Part shown: piece after piece, positions 16,448 through 24,454 of the stretch | Layout of the letters: each line of letters starts with the position of its first letter | Position numbering within the stretch: position 1 is the stretch's first letter | Assembly: GCF_036325985.1 (NCBI RefSeq) | Contig: NZ_JAUHLI010000018.1 | Span: forward strand, 10,805 to 74,804 | Length of the DNA: 64,000 nt | Source: Alkalimonas cellulosilytica | Lineage (GTDB): Bacteria > Pseudomonadota > Gammaproteobacteria > Enterobacterales > Alteromonadaceae | Direction: 5' to 3' | Position numbers and translations under genes: made by a program | Notes under the pieces: generated by a model | Database searches by the model: none | Told to the model about the DNA's origin: nothing | The model's input: only the letters and a program-made list of their open reading frames with translations

Positions 16448-17290
16448 ATGGCACAGTATCCGGATCTGGCAGGCAAAGTCGCGGTGATAACCGGTGCCGG
16501 TCGTCGTCAGGGATTGGGTGAGGCGATGGCCAAACGCTTGGCTGCAGAAGGCTGCACCGTAGTGATTACCGATCTTGGCCAGGGGCAGGGAGAGCACTTG
16601 CCAGACAGCGCCATTGGAACCACGGATGAAATGCAGGGCATCGTGCATGACATAGAGCAGGCCGGGGGAAAAGCTGCTGCTTTTGTTTGCAATGTGCTTA
16701 ACCCAGATGAGGTCGCGTCAGCCGCGCGTTTTGCCGTGGATACTTTTGGTCGGCTGGATATTTGGGTCAATAATGCCGGCGTCGGCTACCTGATGAAACC
16801 CATTTTAGAGATGAGCGTTGAAGAATGGGATACGGTGCTGAACGTCAATCTGCGCGGCGCTTTTTTGGGCACCAAGTACGCCGCAGAACAAATGGTCAAA
16901 CTGGGCAATGGTGGCAAAATCATCAACATCGGCTCTCAAGCCTCCAAATCGGCCTTTGCCCATGCCTCGGCCTACACCACCTCCAAGCATGGTATGACCG
17001 GCTTGACCCGGGTGGCGGCGCAGGAACTGGGACCGCATGGTATCAACGTCAATCAAATCTGTCCCAATCATGTTACTACCGGTCTTGGTGCCTGGCAAAA
17101 CGCCCATTTTTCTGAAGTCACGGGTAAAGGGTACGAAACCTATATGGCGGATATGCGTGCCCGAATTCCATTAGGACGGCCTGGTTTGCAGGAAGATATT
17201 GCCAAAGTATGTGCTTTTCTTTGCTCTGAGCAAGCTGCGTACATCAGTGGTGAAGCAATGAATGTCTCGGGCGGTGAAGAGTATCACTAG
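16448..17290 (+). CDS. Short-chain dehydrogenase/reductase (SDR)
   Basis: 280 residues. Classical SDR features: nucleotide loop TGAGRRQGLGEA (about 16-27), NNAG (about 106-109), catalytic Ser in NIGSQASKS and Tyr/Lys in SAYTTSKHG (about 177-185), and the C-terminal GEAMNVSGGEEYH end. Slightly long because of an insert after strand 2 (DLGQGQGEHLPDSAIGTTDE). NAD(P)-dependent oxidation of a hydroxyacid or hydroxyacyl-CoA in the pathway is the likely role. RBS AAGGAGGGGG is very strong. Confidence 0.88.
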   Translation: MAQYPDLAGKVAVITGAGRRQGLGEAMAKRLAAEGCTVVITDLGQGQGEHLPDSAIGTTDEMQGIVHDIEQAGGKAAAFVCNVLNPDEVASAARFAVDTFGRLDIWVNNAGVGYLMKPILEMSVEEWDTVLNVNLRGAFLGTKYAAEQMVKLGNGGKIINIGSQASKSAFAHASAYTTSKHGMTGLTRVAAQELGPHGINVNQICPNHVTTGLGAWQNAHFSEVTGKGYETYMADMRARIPLGRPGLQEDIAKVCAFLCSEQAAYISGEAMNVSGGEEYH

Positions 17291-17333
17291 CGTTGTGGCT
17301 CATGTTAACAGCAGTAAGAACAGGATTATCGCT

Positions 17334-18215
17334 ATGAAGCAACAATACAAGTGGCCGGAGCAAGCGCGTTTGGCCTTATCCATAGTTGTTAACGTGGAAG
17401 AAGGTTCCGAATACAGTATTCGTGACGGCGATGCCGGCATGGAGCCGGTCGATGAATTGCAGGTGCATTTGAAAAAGCCCATTCGCAATTATGGCAATGA
17501 GTCAAATTACCAATATGGTCTGAATGAAGGGGCCGGGCGCATTATTGCTTTGCTGGATAAATACCGCATTCGCGCCACCTGGACCGCTGCGGCATTAAGC
17601 CTGGAGCGTGCACCTGAGCTGGCAGCCGCGATACGCCGTCGTGACGATGAAACCTGCTCACACGGCTATCGCTGGGTACATCAGTTCCGCATGAATGAAG
17701 ATGAGGAGCGGGCCTTTATTCGGCAAGCTGTCAGCAGCATTGAGCAGACGACCGGCAAACGGCCGTTAGGCTGGTTGTCGCGCTATCTGCTGACCGATAA
17801 CACCCGTCGTTTGTTGCAAGAGGAAGGCTTTCTGTACCACATGGACGATTACAGCGCCGATGCGCCTTTTTGGGCCAAGGTGGACGGCTCTAACGAGCCG
17901 ATGGTCATTGTTCCTTATGCATTGGACTCGAACGATATGAAAATGTGGGTGGCGCCTGCCTATACCCCGGAACAGTGGCTCAAGTATGCCAAAGACAGCT
18001 TTGATGTGCTTTATGCCGAAGGTGAGCAGCAACCACGGATGATGAGCCTGGGGCTGCATTTACGCATCATTGGCCGTCCTGGTCGTATTTGGGCGCTGGA
18101 GGAGTTTTTCCGTTACGTCACAGCTAAACCCGGTGTCTGGTTTGCCAGCCGTGAGCAAATTGCCCGTCATTTTCAGTCGGTGGTGCCACAATCTGAAGTG
18201 AAGGAGAATAAATGA
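17334..18215 (+). CDS. PuuE/cyclic-imide-hydrolase-type polysaccharide deacetylase-fold enzyme
   Basis: 293 residues from ATG 17334 (AGGA in front; longer frame rejected because it would run 29 bases into the SDR gene). Matches the PuuE allantoinase/cyclic imide hydrolase branch closely: NVEEGSEY (20-27), SHGYRWVHQF (109-118, metal His110), GWLSRY (146-151), MDDYSADAPFW (170-180), PYALDSNDM (194-202), LHLRIIGRPGR (241-251, His242). No urate or allantoate genes are adjacent, so an imide substrate is favoured over allantoin. Third enzyme of this fold in the window, and the most PuuE-like. Overlaps the CitE-like start. Confidence 0.88.
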   Translation: MKQQYKWPEQARLALSIVVNVEEGSEYSIRDGDAGMEPVDELQVHLKKPIRNYGNESNYQYGLNEGAGRIIALLDKYRIRATWTAAALSLERAPELAAAIRRRDDETCSHGYRWVHQFRMNEDEERAFIRQAVSSIEQTTGKRPLGWLSRYLLTDNTRRLLQEEGFLYHMDDYSADAPFWAKVDGSNEPMVIVPYALDSNDMKMWVAPAYTPEQWLKYAKDSFDVLYAEGEQQPRMMSLGLHLRIIGRPGRIWALEEFFRYVTAKPGVWFASREQIARHFQSVVPQSEVKENK

Positions 18216-19066
18216 TGGCATTAATTCGTAGCTTGTTATTTGTTCCTGGCAACCGGCCCGATCGTTTTCATAAAGCTTTGGCTAGTGAGGCGGACTTGAT
18301 CTGTATTGATCTGGAGGACGCCGTGCCGCTGGCGGAGAAAGATACCGCTTTTTCTGCAGTGCAGTCCTTCTTGAGTACACTTGACCCGGCGCAGCGCAAT
18401 CGGGTAGTGGTTCGGATAAACCCACTGTCGACCCAGTTGGGAGAGTGTGAACTGGCAGGGTTTAGTGCTTGTCCTCCGGCTTATCTGATGCTGGCAAAGT
18501 GTCAGAGTACGGAAGAAGTGGAACGGGCTGTCCGTGCTCTGCAAGGGCGCAGCAAGTTAATAGGTTTGATTGAGTCGCTCTCAGGATTGATGCAGGCTGC
18601 TGAGATTGCCCGCTCCAGTAAATCTTTAGTTGCCCTGATGTTTGGTGGTGCCGATTTGGCAGCAGAGCTGGGTTGCGATTTTAGTTACGAGCCTCTGTTG
18701 CTGGCGCGATGTCAGCTGGTTCAGGCAGCAGCACTTGCCGGTGTTCAGCTGTTGGATGTCCCCTTTGTTGATTTACAAGACCAGGAGGCGTTGCAGCAGG
18801 AGACACGCCAAGTACGAGCTCTTGGCTTTACTGGTAAAGCGGCGATTCATCCGAAACAAGTTCAACTCATTCACCAGGCTTTACAGCCAAATTCAGAGCA
18901 GTTGGTTTATGCCAAAAAAGTCGTAGCTGCTGCATTTTCTGATTCTGCCGAAGCTGTGCTGGTGGTGGATGGAAAAATGGTCGACAGGCCGGTTGTGCTG
19001 ACCTGTCAACGGATATTGGCGTATGCCGGAGAAGATTCCAGTGATGGAATCAGTAGTCAACATTAA
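18212..19066 (+). CDS. CitE-like lyase (HpcH/HpaI aldolase family)
   Basis: 284 residues. SLLFVPGNRPDRFHKAL (7-23), DLEDAV (32-37), the metal-binding Glu in LIGLIES (about 116-122) and Asp in FGGADLAAELG (about 144-154), and the C-terminal TGKAAIHPKQV are those of stand-alone citrate-lyase-beta-like enzymes such as malyl-CoA, citramalyl-CoA and RipC-type lyases. Expected to split a 3-hydroxyacyl-CoA (malyl- or citramalyl-CoA type) into an acyl-CoA and a 2-oxo acid. Followed by a MaoC hydratase and CoA-transferases, the same trio as in itaconate degradation. Confidence 0.88.
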   Translation: MMALIRSLLFVPGNRPDRFHKALASEADLICIDLEDAVPLAEKDTAFSAVQSFLSTLDPAQRNRVVVRINPLSTQLGECELAGFSACPPAYLMLAKCQSTEEVERAVRALQGRSKLIGLIESLSGLMQAAEIARSSKSLVALMFGGADLAAELGCDFSYEPLLLARCQLVQAAALAGVQLLDVPFVDLQDQEALQQETRQVRALGFTGKAAIHPKQVQLIHQALQPNSEQLVYAKKVVAAAFSDSAEAVLVVDGKMVDRPVVLTCQRILAYAGEDSSDGISSQH

Positions 19067-19082
19067 TTCAGGTGGAACTACC

Positions 19083-19601
19083 ATGGTACAAAATGTAAAA
19101 AAAATCAGTGAAAACCGTTTTCGTGAATCTTTTGGCCGTCACTACGAAGACTTTCATATTGGTGAAATCTACGAGCATCGTCCGGGACGCACCATCACCA
19201 AAACCGACAATACCTGGTTTACGCTGCTGACCATGAATACGCATCCGATGCACTTTGATGATGAGTATGCCAAAGCCAGTGAATTTGGCAAATGCATTGT
19301 TTGCTCACCTTTAACGGTGGCTTTGATGGTCGGCATGAGTGTGACCGATGTGAGCCAAAAAGCCATCGCCAATCTGGGGTGGGATGATATCAAGCTGACC
19401 CATCCACTGTTTGAAGACGACACCTTAACGGCCGAGTCTGAGGTACTGGATAAACGCGAGTCCAAGTCACGCCCAGGGGCAGGCATTGTCACGGTTAAAA
19501 CCACCGGTTTTAACCAGCATGGCACCGTGGTATGCAGCTTTGTGCGCAAAATGCTGATTGCCAAGCAAGGTCACTCGGTTGAAGACAAAGTCAATTATTA
19601 A
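19083..19601 (+). CDS. MaoC-family hydratase (itaconyl/mesaconyl-CoA hydratase type)
   Basis: 172 residues from ATG 19083 (CAGGTGG in front); an upstream frame would overlap the CitE-like gene. Hotdog fold with the hydratase-2 pattern: EDFHIGEIYEHRPGRTIT (about 20-37), the TNTHPMHFDDEYA catalytic block with Asp and His, SPLTVALMVGMSV and a C-terminal CSFVRKMLI strand. This style fits itaconyl-CoA or mesaconyl-CoA hydratases. With the CitE-like lyase it should turn an unsaturated branched dicarboxylyl-CoA into a hydroxyacyl-CoA and cleave it. The exact acyl group is inferred. Confidence 0.88.
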   Translation: MVQNVKKISENRFRESFGRHYEDFHIGEIYEHRPGRTITKTDNTWFTLLTMNTHPMHFDDEYAKASEFGKCIVCSPLTVALMVGMSVTDVSQKAIANLGWDDIKLTHPLFEDDTLTAESEVLDKRESKSRPGAGIVTVKTTGFNQHGTVVCSFVRKMLIAKQGHSVEDKVNY

Positions 19602-19613
19602 GCGGAGAGAATT

Positions 19614-20789
19614 ATGTCCGAGCTATGGAGTAAAGAAGACGAGCAGGCCATTCTGGATATGATTGAACGCTGGGTCGAGCAAGATGTTCGTCCCATTGCT
19701 CAGGAATATGATCAGGCAGATAAGTACCCACACCAGCTGGTCGAGCAAATGAAGGATTTGGGACTGTTTGGTGCCACCATTGGCCAGGATTATGGCGGCA
19801 TGGGCTTACCTGCAACCATTTACGCCAAAATCGTCCTGAAAGTGGCATCGGCCTGGATGGCACCCAGTGGCATCTTCAATTCGCACCTGATCCAGGCCTC
19901 CGCCATCGAACGGGCGGGCACCGAAGAGCAGAAAAGCCGCTTCTTGCCCCGCATGGCCAGTGGCGAGCTACGCGGTGGCATCGCCCTGACCGAGCCTAAC
20001 GCAGGCACCGATCTGCAGGCCATACGTGGCACGGCGGTGCGCGATGGTGAGGATTACATTTTAAATGGCACCAAAACCTGGATCACCAACTCGCTGAACG
20101 GCAACTCGCTGGCAGTGCTGATGAAAACCGATGCCAAAGCGGTGCCGGCCCACAAAGGCACCAGCATGTTTATTGTCGAAACCAAGGATGCTGACGGCAA
20201 CTTTAAACCGGGCATTAAGGTTTCAAAGCTAAAGAAGCTGGGTTATCGCTCCATTGATACCTGCGAAGTGGTGTTTGAAGACTTCAGAGTACCGGCTGCC
20301 AACCTGATTGGTGAGGTGGAGGGCAAAGGCTTTATCCAGGCGCTTGGAGGGTTAGAGCTGGGCCGAATCAATGTGGCCGCCCGTGGTGCTGGCATCGCCA
20401 AAGGGGCCCTGGATTTGGCGGTCCGTTATGCGCAGGAGCGGGAAACCTTCGGCAAAGCCATCTGCAATCATCAGGCGATCCAGCTGAAACTCGGTGAAAT
20501 GGCAGTGCAGGTCGAAGCAGCGCGGCTGTTGATTGAGCAGGCAGCAGCAAAGTTTGATGCCGGTGAGCGTTGTGATATGGAGGCGGGTATGGCGAAATAT
20601 GCCGGCTCTGAAGCTGGGGTGTTTTGTGCCAATGAGGCGATGCGCATTTTCGGCGGCTACAGCTACTCGGTTGAGTACGATATTGAGCGCTACTACCGCG
20701 ATGCCATGCTGATGTGTATTGGTGAGGGAACGAACGAGATGCAGCGCATCATCATTGCCAAACAGCTTATTGAGCGCTATAAAATCTGA
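19614..20789 (+). CDS. Acyl-CoA dehydrogenase
   Basis: 391 residues, full length. GGIALTEPNAGTDLQAIRG (FAD/substrate binding, about 121-139), WITNSLNGN, the RETFGK-like segment QERETFGKAICNHQAIQ, and the C-terminal GEGTNEMQR with the usual catalytic Glu region (about 369-377) are present. FAD-dependent alpha,beta-desaturation of an acyl-CoA, electrons passing to ETF. The FGGYSYSVEYDIERYYRD stretch is typical of glutaryl/short branched-chain enzymes. Twelve bases after the MaoC gene. Confidence 0.92.
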   Translation: MSELWSKEDEQAILDMIERWVEQDVRPIAQEYDQADKYPHQLVEQMKDLGLFGATIGQDYGGMGLPATIYAKIVLKVASAWMAPSGIFNSHLIQASAIERAGTEEQKSRFLPRMASGELRGGIALTEPNAGTDLQAIRGTAVRDGEDYILNGTKTWITNSLNGNSLAVLMKTDAKAVPAHKGTSMFIVETKDADGNFKPGIKVSKLKKLGYRSIDTCEVVFEDFRVPAANLIGEVEGKGFIQALGGLELGRINVAARGAGIAKGALDLAVRYAQERETFGKAICNHQAIQLKLGEMAVQVEAARLLIEQAAAKFDAGERCDMEAGMAKYAGSEAGVFCANEAMRIFGGYSYSVEYDIERYYRDAMLMCIGEGTNEMQRIIIAKQLIERYKI

Positions 20790-20800
20790 GGGAGTATGGT

Positions 20801-21991
20801 ATGAAAGCACTTCCTCTGCAGGGGATACGCATTGTGGCCGTCGAACAGTATGGAGCCGGACCTTATGGCTCCATGTTTCTGGCGGACTTAGGTGCCGAGG
20901 TGATCAAGATTGAAAATCCAGCCATTGGCGGTGATGTTTCGCGACAGACTGGACCTTTTTTTCTTGGGGATAACGACAGCTATTTCTTTCAAACATTTAA
21001 CCTGAATAAAAAAAGTCTGACGCTGGATTTAAAGCAGCCTGAAGGCCGTACTGTGTTTGAAAAGCTGGTTGCATCTGCTGATGCGGTGACGAATAACTTG
21101 CGTGGCGATCAGCCCGATAAGTTGGGTTTGACTTACCAGGCACTTCAGCACATCAATCCAAAAATTGTCTGTGGTCATTTATCGGCCTATGGTCGTGACA
21201 ACGACCGTAAAAGCTGGCCGGGCTACGACTATTTGATGCAGGCGGAAGCCGGGCTGATGTCACTGACCGGTGAGCCCGGTCAGCCACCGGCACGCTTTGG
21301 TGTCTCGATGGTGGATTTTATGACGGGGGCTGTTGCCTCTCTGGGTTTGACCGCAGCCTTGCTCGGTGCTCACCGCACCGGACAGGGGCGTGATGTGGAC
21401 GTCTCCTTGTTCGATGTTGCCCTGCATCAGTTGTCCTACCCGGCTACCTGGTATTTGAATCAGGGGCATATTACTGAACGGGTTGCACGCTCGGCGCATC
21501 CCGCTACAGTGCCCTGTCAGCTTTATAAAACCGCAGATGGATTTATTTTTCTGATGGCGATGACTGACAAGTTCTGGCAAGTATTGGTTGGCATCTTGCA
21601 AGATGAGGCGCTGCTACAGCCTCGTTTTAGCTCAGTGGCAAACCGGCGCGAGCATCGTGATGCCTTAACGCTTGAAATGGACAGGGTGTTGAGCCAGCAA
21701 AGCACAGCCTACTGGCTGGAAACTCTCAAAGGCCAGATTCCCTGTGCACCTGTGCTGGATTTACCCCAGGCACTGCAAAACCCTTACATCCGGGACATAG
21801 GTATGGTTCGCACTGTGCCTCACCCTGAAAAAGCCGATATGCAAATCCTGGGCTGCCCCATTAAGGTAGATGGCCAGCGGATGGCCGGCAGAGCTGCAGG
21901 TGCTATGGGAGCAGACTCCGTCAGTATTTTATCTGAGCTGGGGTATAGCGGCAGTGAGATTGCCAAGCTGAAATTGGCGCATGTGATTTAA
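20801..21991 (+). CDS. Family III (CaiB/BaiF) CoA-transferase
   Basis: 396 residues. VAVEQYGAGPYGSMFLADLGAEVIKIENP (about 11-39) and VSMVDFMTGAVASLGLTAALL with catalytic Asp (about 168-188) are typical. The NLNKKSLTLDLKQPEGR segment contacts CoA. Lies between the acyl-CoA dehydrogenase and another family III transferase, so the operon carries two enzymes of one kind, either for two acids or as a heteromer. Likely dicarboxylate acceptors by context. Confidence 0.9.
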   Translation: MKALPLQGIRIVAVEQYGAGPYGSMFLADLGAEVIKIENPAIGGDVSRQTGPFFLGDNDSYFFQTFNLNKKSLTLDLKQPEGRTVFEKLVASADAVTNNLRGDQPDKLGLTYQALQHINPKIVCGHLSAYGRDNDRKSWPGYDYLMQAEAGLMSLTGEPGQPPARFGVSMVDFMTGAVASLGLTAALLGAHRTGQGRDVDVSLFDVALHQLSYPATWYLNQGHITERVARSAHPATVPCQLYKTADGFIFLMAMTDKFWQVLVGILQDEALLQPRFSSVANRREHRDALTLEMDRVLSQQSTAYWLETLKGQIPCAPVLDLPQALQNPYIRDIGMVRTVPHPEKADMQILGCPIKVDGQRMAGRAAGAMGADSVSILSELGYSGSEIAKLKLAHVI

Positions 21992-22001
21992 GGGAGGCGT
22001 G

Positions 22002-23159
22002 ATGAAACTGCAAGGGATACGGGTGCTGGATTTGTCGCTGTTTTTGCCAGGACCACATTTTACCATGATGATGGCCGATCACGGTGCCGAGGTGATCAGC
22101 CTGGAGCCGCCGGGCGGCGAACCGGTGCGTCAGATCGGTTTGCAGCAAAACGGCCAGTCGGTCTGGTTTCGTAATGTCTATCGCGGCAAAAAGAGCATCA
22201 ACCTAAATTTGAAATCGCCGGCTGGCAAAGCGGCCTTTTTAAAGCTGTGTACCACGGTGGATGTGCTGGTGGAAGCGTTTCGACCGGGAGTGATGCAGCG
22301 GTTAGGGCTGGATTACGATACCATCAAAGCGGTGAATCCTGGCATCGTCTATTGCTCGATTTCGGCCTATGGCCAGCATGGCCCGAAAGCTCAACAACCA
22401 GCCCATGATTTGAGCATTCAGGCCGATAGTGGTGCTGTTTCTATCAATCAGGGCCTGGATGGCAAACCCGCGATGCCCGGCATGCCGGTCGCTGATATGG
22501 CCGGTAGTTTGATGGCATTTTCCGGCGTGCTGATGGCGCTGCTAAAAAAGCAGCAAAGTGGTCAGGGCGATTACCTGGATATCTCGATGCAGGACGCACT
22601 TGTTGCCTGGTATCCAAATGTAATGGGTCCGCCTTTTGCAGAGCAGCGTTCGCCTGAGGTCAAGCAAGAACGCAGCTGGGGTGGGGCGGCCTTTTATCAG
22701 ATTTACGAAACCAGTGATGGTCAATTCTTAACCCTGGGGGGAAGCGAGCTTAAGTTTGTCAACAACCTGCTGGTGGCTTTGAACCGACCTGATTTAATCG
22801 AGCTTTGCAAGCTCCCCCCGGGCCAGGCACAGCAGCCGGTCAGGGACTTTTTGCAAGAGTGTTTTGCTCGACAGTCGTTAAGCTACTGGCAGGTGTTTTT
22901 GTCAGAAATTGATGTCTGTTGGGCACCTGTCCGGAGCTTGTACGATGCTGTGCATGAACCTCACTTATCGTATCGGCAGATGCTTGTTACCGACGACGAA
23001 GGAAATCAGCACTTGGGAGTTCCGATCAAATTCTTACAGCAACCGGCCCAGCCTACCTGGCGCCTTCCTGAGTTTGGCGAGCATACAGAAGCTATTCTGA
23101 TCGAGCTGGGTTTTAACCAGTCTGAGATCCTTTCGATGAAAGCGGATGGTGTTTTTTAG
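22002..23159 (+). CDS. Family III (CaiB/BaiF) CoA-transferase
   Basis: 385 residues from ATG 22002; a GTG one codon earlier is possible but lies too close to GGGAGG. VLDLSLFLPGPHFTMMMADHGAEVISLEPP (about 8-37), YRGKKSINLNLKSP and the catalytic Asp in MPVADMAGSLMAFSGVLMALL (about 163-183) are present. Ten bases after the preceding transferase. Together these two, with the CitE-like lyase and MaoC hydratase, form an itaconate-degradation-like module. Confidence 0.9.
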   Translation: MKLQGIRVLDLSLFLPGPHFTMMMADHGAEVISLEPPGGEPVRQIGLQQNGQSVWFRNVYRGKKSINLNLKSPAGKAAFLKLCTTVDVLVEAFRPGVMQRLGLDYDTIKAVNPGIVYCSISAYGQHGPKAQQPAHDLSIQADSGAVSINQGLDGKPAMPGMPVADMAGSLMAFSGVLMALLKKQQSGQGDYLDISMQDALVAWYPNVMGPPFAEQRSPEVKQERSWGGAAFYQIYETSDGQFLTLGGSELKFVNNLLVALNRPDLIELCKLPPGQAQQPVRDFLQECFARQSLSYWQVFLSEIDVCWAPVRSLYDAVHEPHLSYRQMLVTDDEGNQHLGVPIKFLQQPAQPTWRLPEFGEHTEAILIELGFNQSEILSMKADGVF

Positions 23160-23206
23160 TCAGTGACTCTGAAAACTTAGTAGACTTGTGTTTGAGAGGA
23201 ATTCAA

Positions 23207-24193
23207 GTGCTGAATAAACAAATCCGGCTTGCCAGAGATATCTCCGGATTTCCCCGGGAAAGTGACTTTTATCTGGTTGAGGAAGGCTTGCCCGAATTAA
23301 TGGACGGACAGGCACTGTGCAGAGCAAAATATTTATCATTGGATCCTTACATGCGCAGTCAAATTGCAGGGAAGCATCTGCAGGGTGCTGTAGCGGTTGA
23401 TGACGTCATGCGCGGTGAAACGATCAGTGAGGTGGTGGCATCAAAAGAGCCAGCCTTGCCGGTTGGCTCACTGGTACGTTGTATGGGAGATTGGCAAACC
23501 TACAGCATACAACAAGCACAGTCCGTTCAGCCGGTTCCCGCAGGCGTTCCTGCCCATTTCGCGCTGAATGTTTTGGGAATGCCCGGTCTGACTGCTTATG
23601 CCGCTCTTATCTGGCTAGCCCGAATTCAACCTGGTGAGTTGGTTGTCATCCCGGGAGCTGCGGGTGCTATTGGCTCCATTGCTGGGCAGTTGGCAAAAAA
23701 GCGCGGCTGTACTGTTATTGGTATTGCCGGTTGCAACATGAAGTGTGACCTTGCAGTCAGCCAGCTTGGTTACGATGCATGTATTAACCGGCGACAGGAA
23801 AATGTTGCAAGCCGATTATCTGAGTTGGCTCCTAATGGCGTTGATGTTTATTTCGACTTGGTTGGTGGTGACATGCTGCACACCATCAGTCAGCAATTAG
23901 CTTTACATGCGCGCATTGTGCTTTGTGGGCTTAGTTCAGAACTGCATTTGCCTCATCGTTCACCCGGACCGCCGTCAGCCTTGTGGATTAAAGCCAGAGC
24001 AACCGTGATGGGACTGGTTGTGTATGATTTCGAAACAAGGCGTCAAGAGTTTATTGAGCAATGCTTACCAGCGATCCGCGCCGGTGATTTTTATCTTCCG
24101 GTGGATTTAAGCTATGGTCTGGAACAGGCACCTGCTGCATTTTGCCGCATGTTAGCAGGCAATACCATAGGCAAAACTTTGATCAAAGTCTGA
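23207..24193 (+). CDS. MDR-family NADP-dependent oxidoreductase (leukotriene B4 dehydrogenase/curcumin reductase type)
   Basis: 328 residues from GTG 23207, preferred because GAGAGGAA lies ten bases before it; an upstream in-frame start at 23186 lacks a site. Zinc-free medium-chain fold: LSLDPYMRSQI (about 40-50), LGMPGLTAYAALI (about 122-134) and nucleotide loop PGAAGAIGSIAGQLAKKRG (about 147-165), then DVYFDLVGG. These enzymes reduce activated C=C double bonds with NADPH. In a tetrapyrrole setting it could saturate a methine or vinyl bond, but this is inference. Last gene of its operon; no terminator hairpin is evident. Confidence 0.85.
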   Translation: MLNKQIRLARDISGFPRESDFYLVEEGLPELMDGQALCRAKYLSLDPYMRSQIAGKHLQGAVAVDDVMRGETISEVVASKEPALPVGSLVRCMGDWQTYSIQQAQSVQPVPAGVPAHFALNVLGMPGLTAYAALIWLARIQPGELVVIPGAAGAIGSIAGQLAKKRGCTVIGIAGCNMKCDLAVSQLGYDACINRRQENVASRLSELAPNGVDVYFDLVGGDMLHTISQQLALHARIVLCGLSSELHLPHRSPGPPSALWIKARATVMGLVVYDFETRRQEFIEQCLPAIRAGDFYLPVDLSYGLEQAPAAFCRMLAGNTIGKTLIKV

Positions 24194-24454
24194 AATATTT
24201 ATTTATGAATATTGTTTAACTTCATGTTTTTATTTGTTTTGTTTTTTCCTTTCACTGATACCATCGTGTAATAGCACTAAAAGTCATTCGCCATTAAAGT
24301 GATTTGCTTGTTTAGCTGACCGGTTGAACTGAGCAAAGAATCACCTATTTGATAATTGTCAACGCGCAATACCCAGTCAGTAGAAGTTTTGGTTTATAAC
24401 AGAGTAGAGATTTGTCCATACATATACCTATAAGCTCAACAACAGGGGAAACCA
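24194..24454. other. 261-base regulatory gap before the first TonB receptor
   Basis: AT-rich gap. Its first 150 bases hold no recognised gene or strong hairpin. It carries an FNR-type box (24349-24362), a possible -10 TATAAC (24395-24400) and a TTTGTCCATAC element starting at 24411. Confidence 0.5.
24349..24362. promoter_or_regulatory. FNR-type box upstream of first TonB receptor
   Basis: TTGAT-AATT-GTCAA, a perfect dyad one mismatch from the FNR consensus, 92-105 bases before the receptor ATG. Confidence 0.6.
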
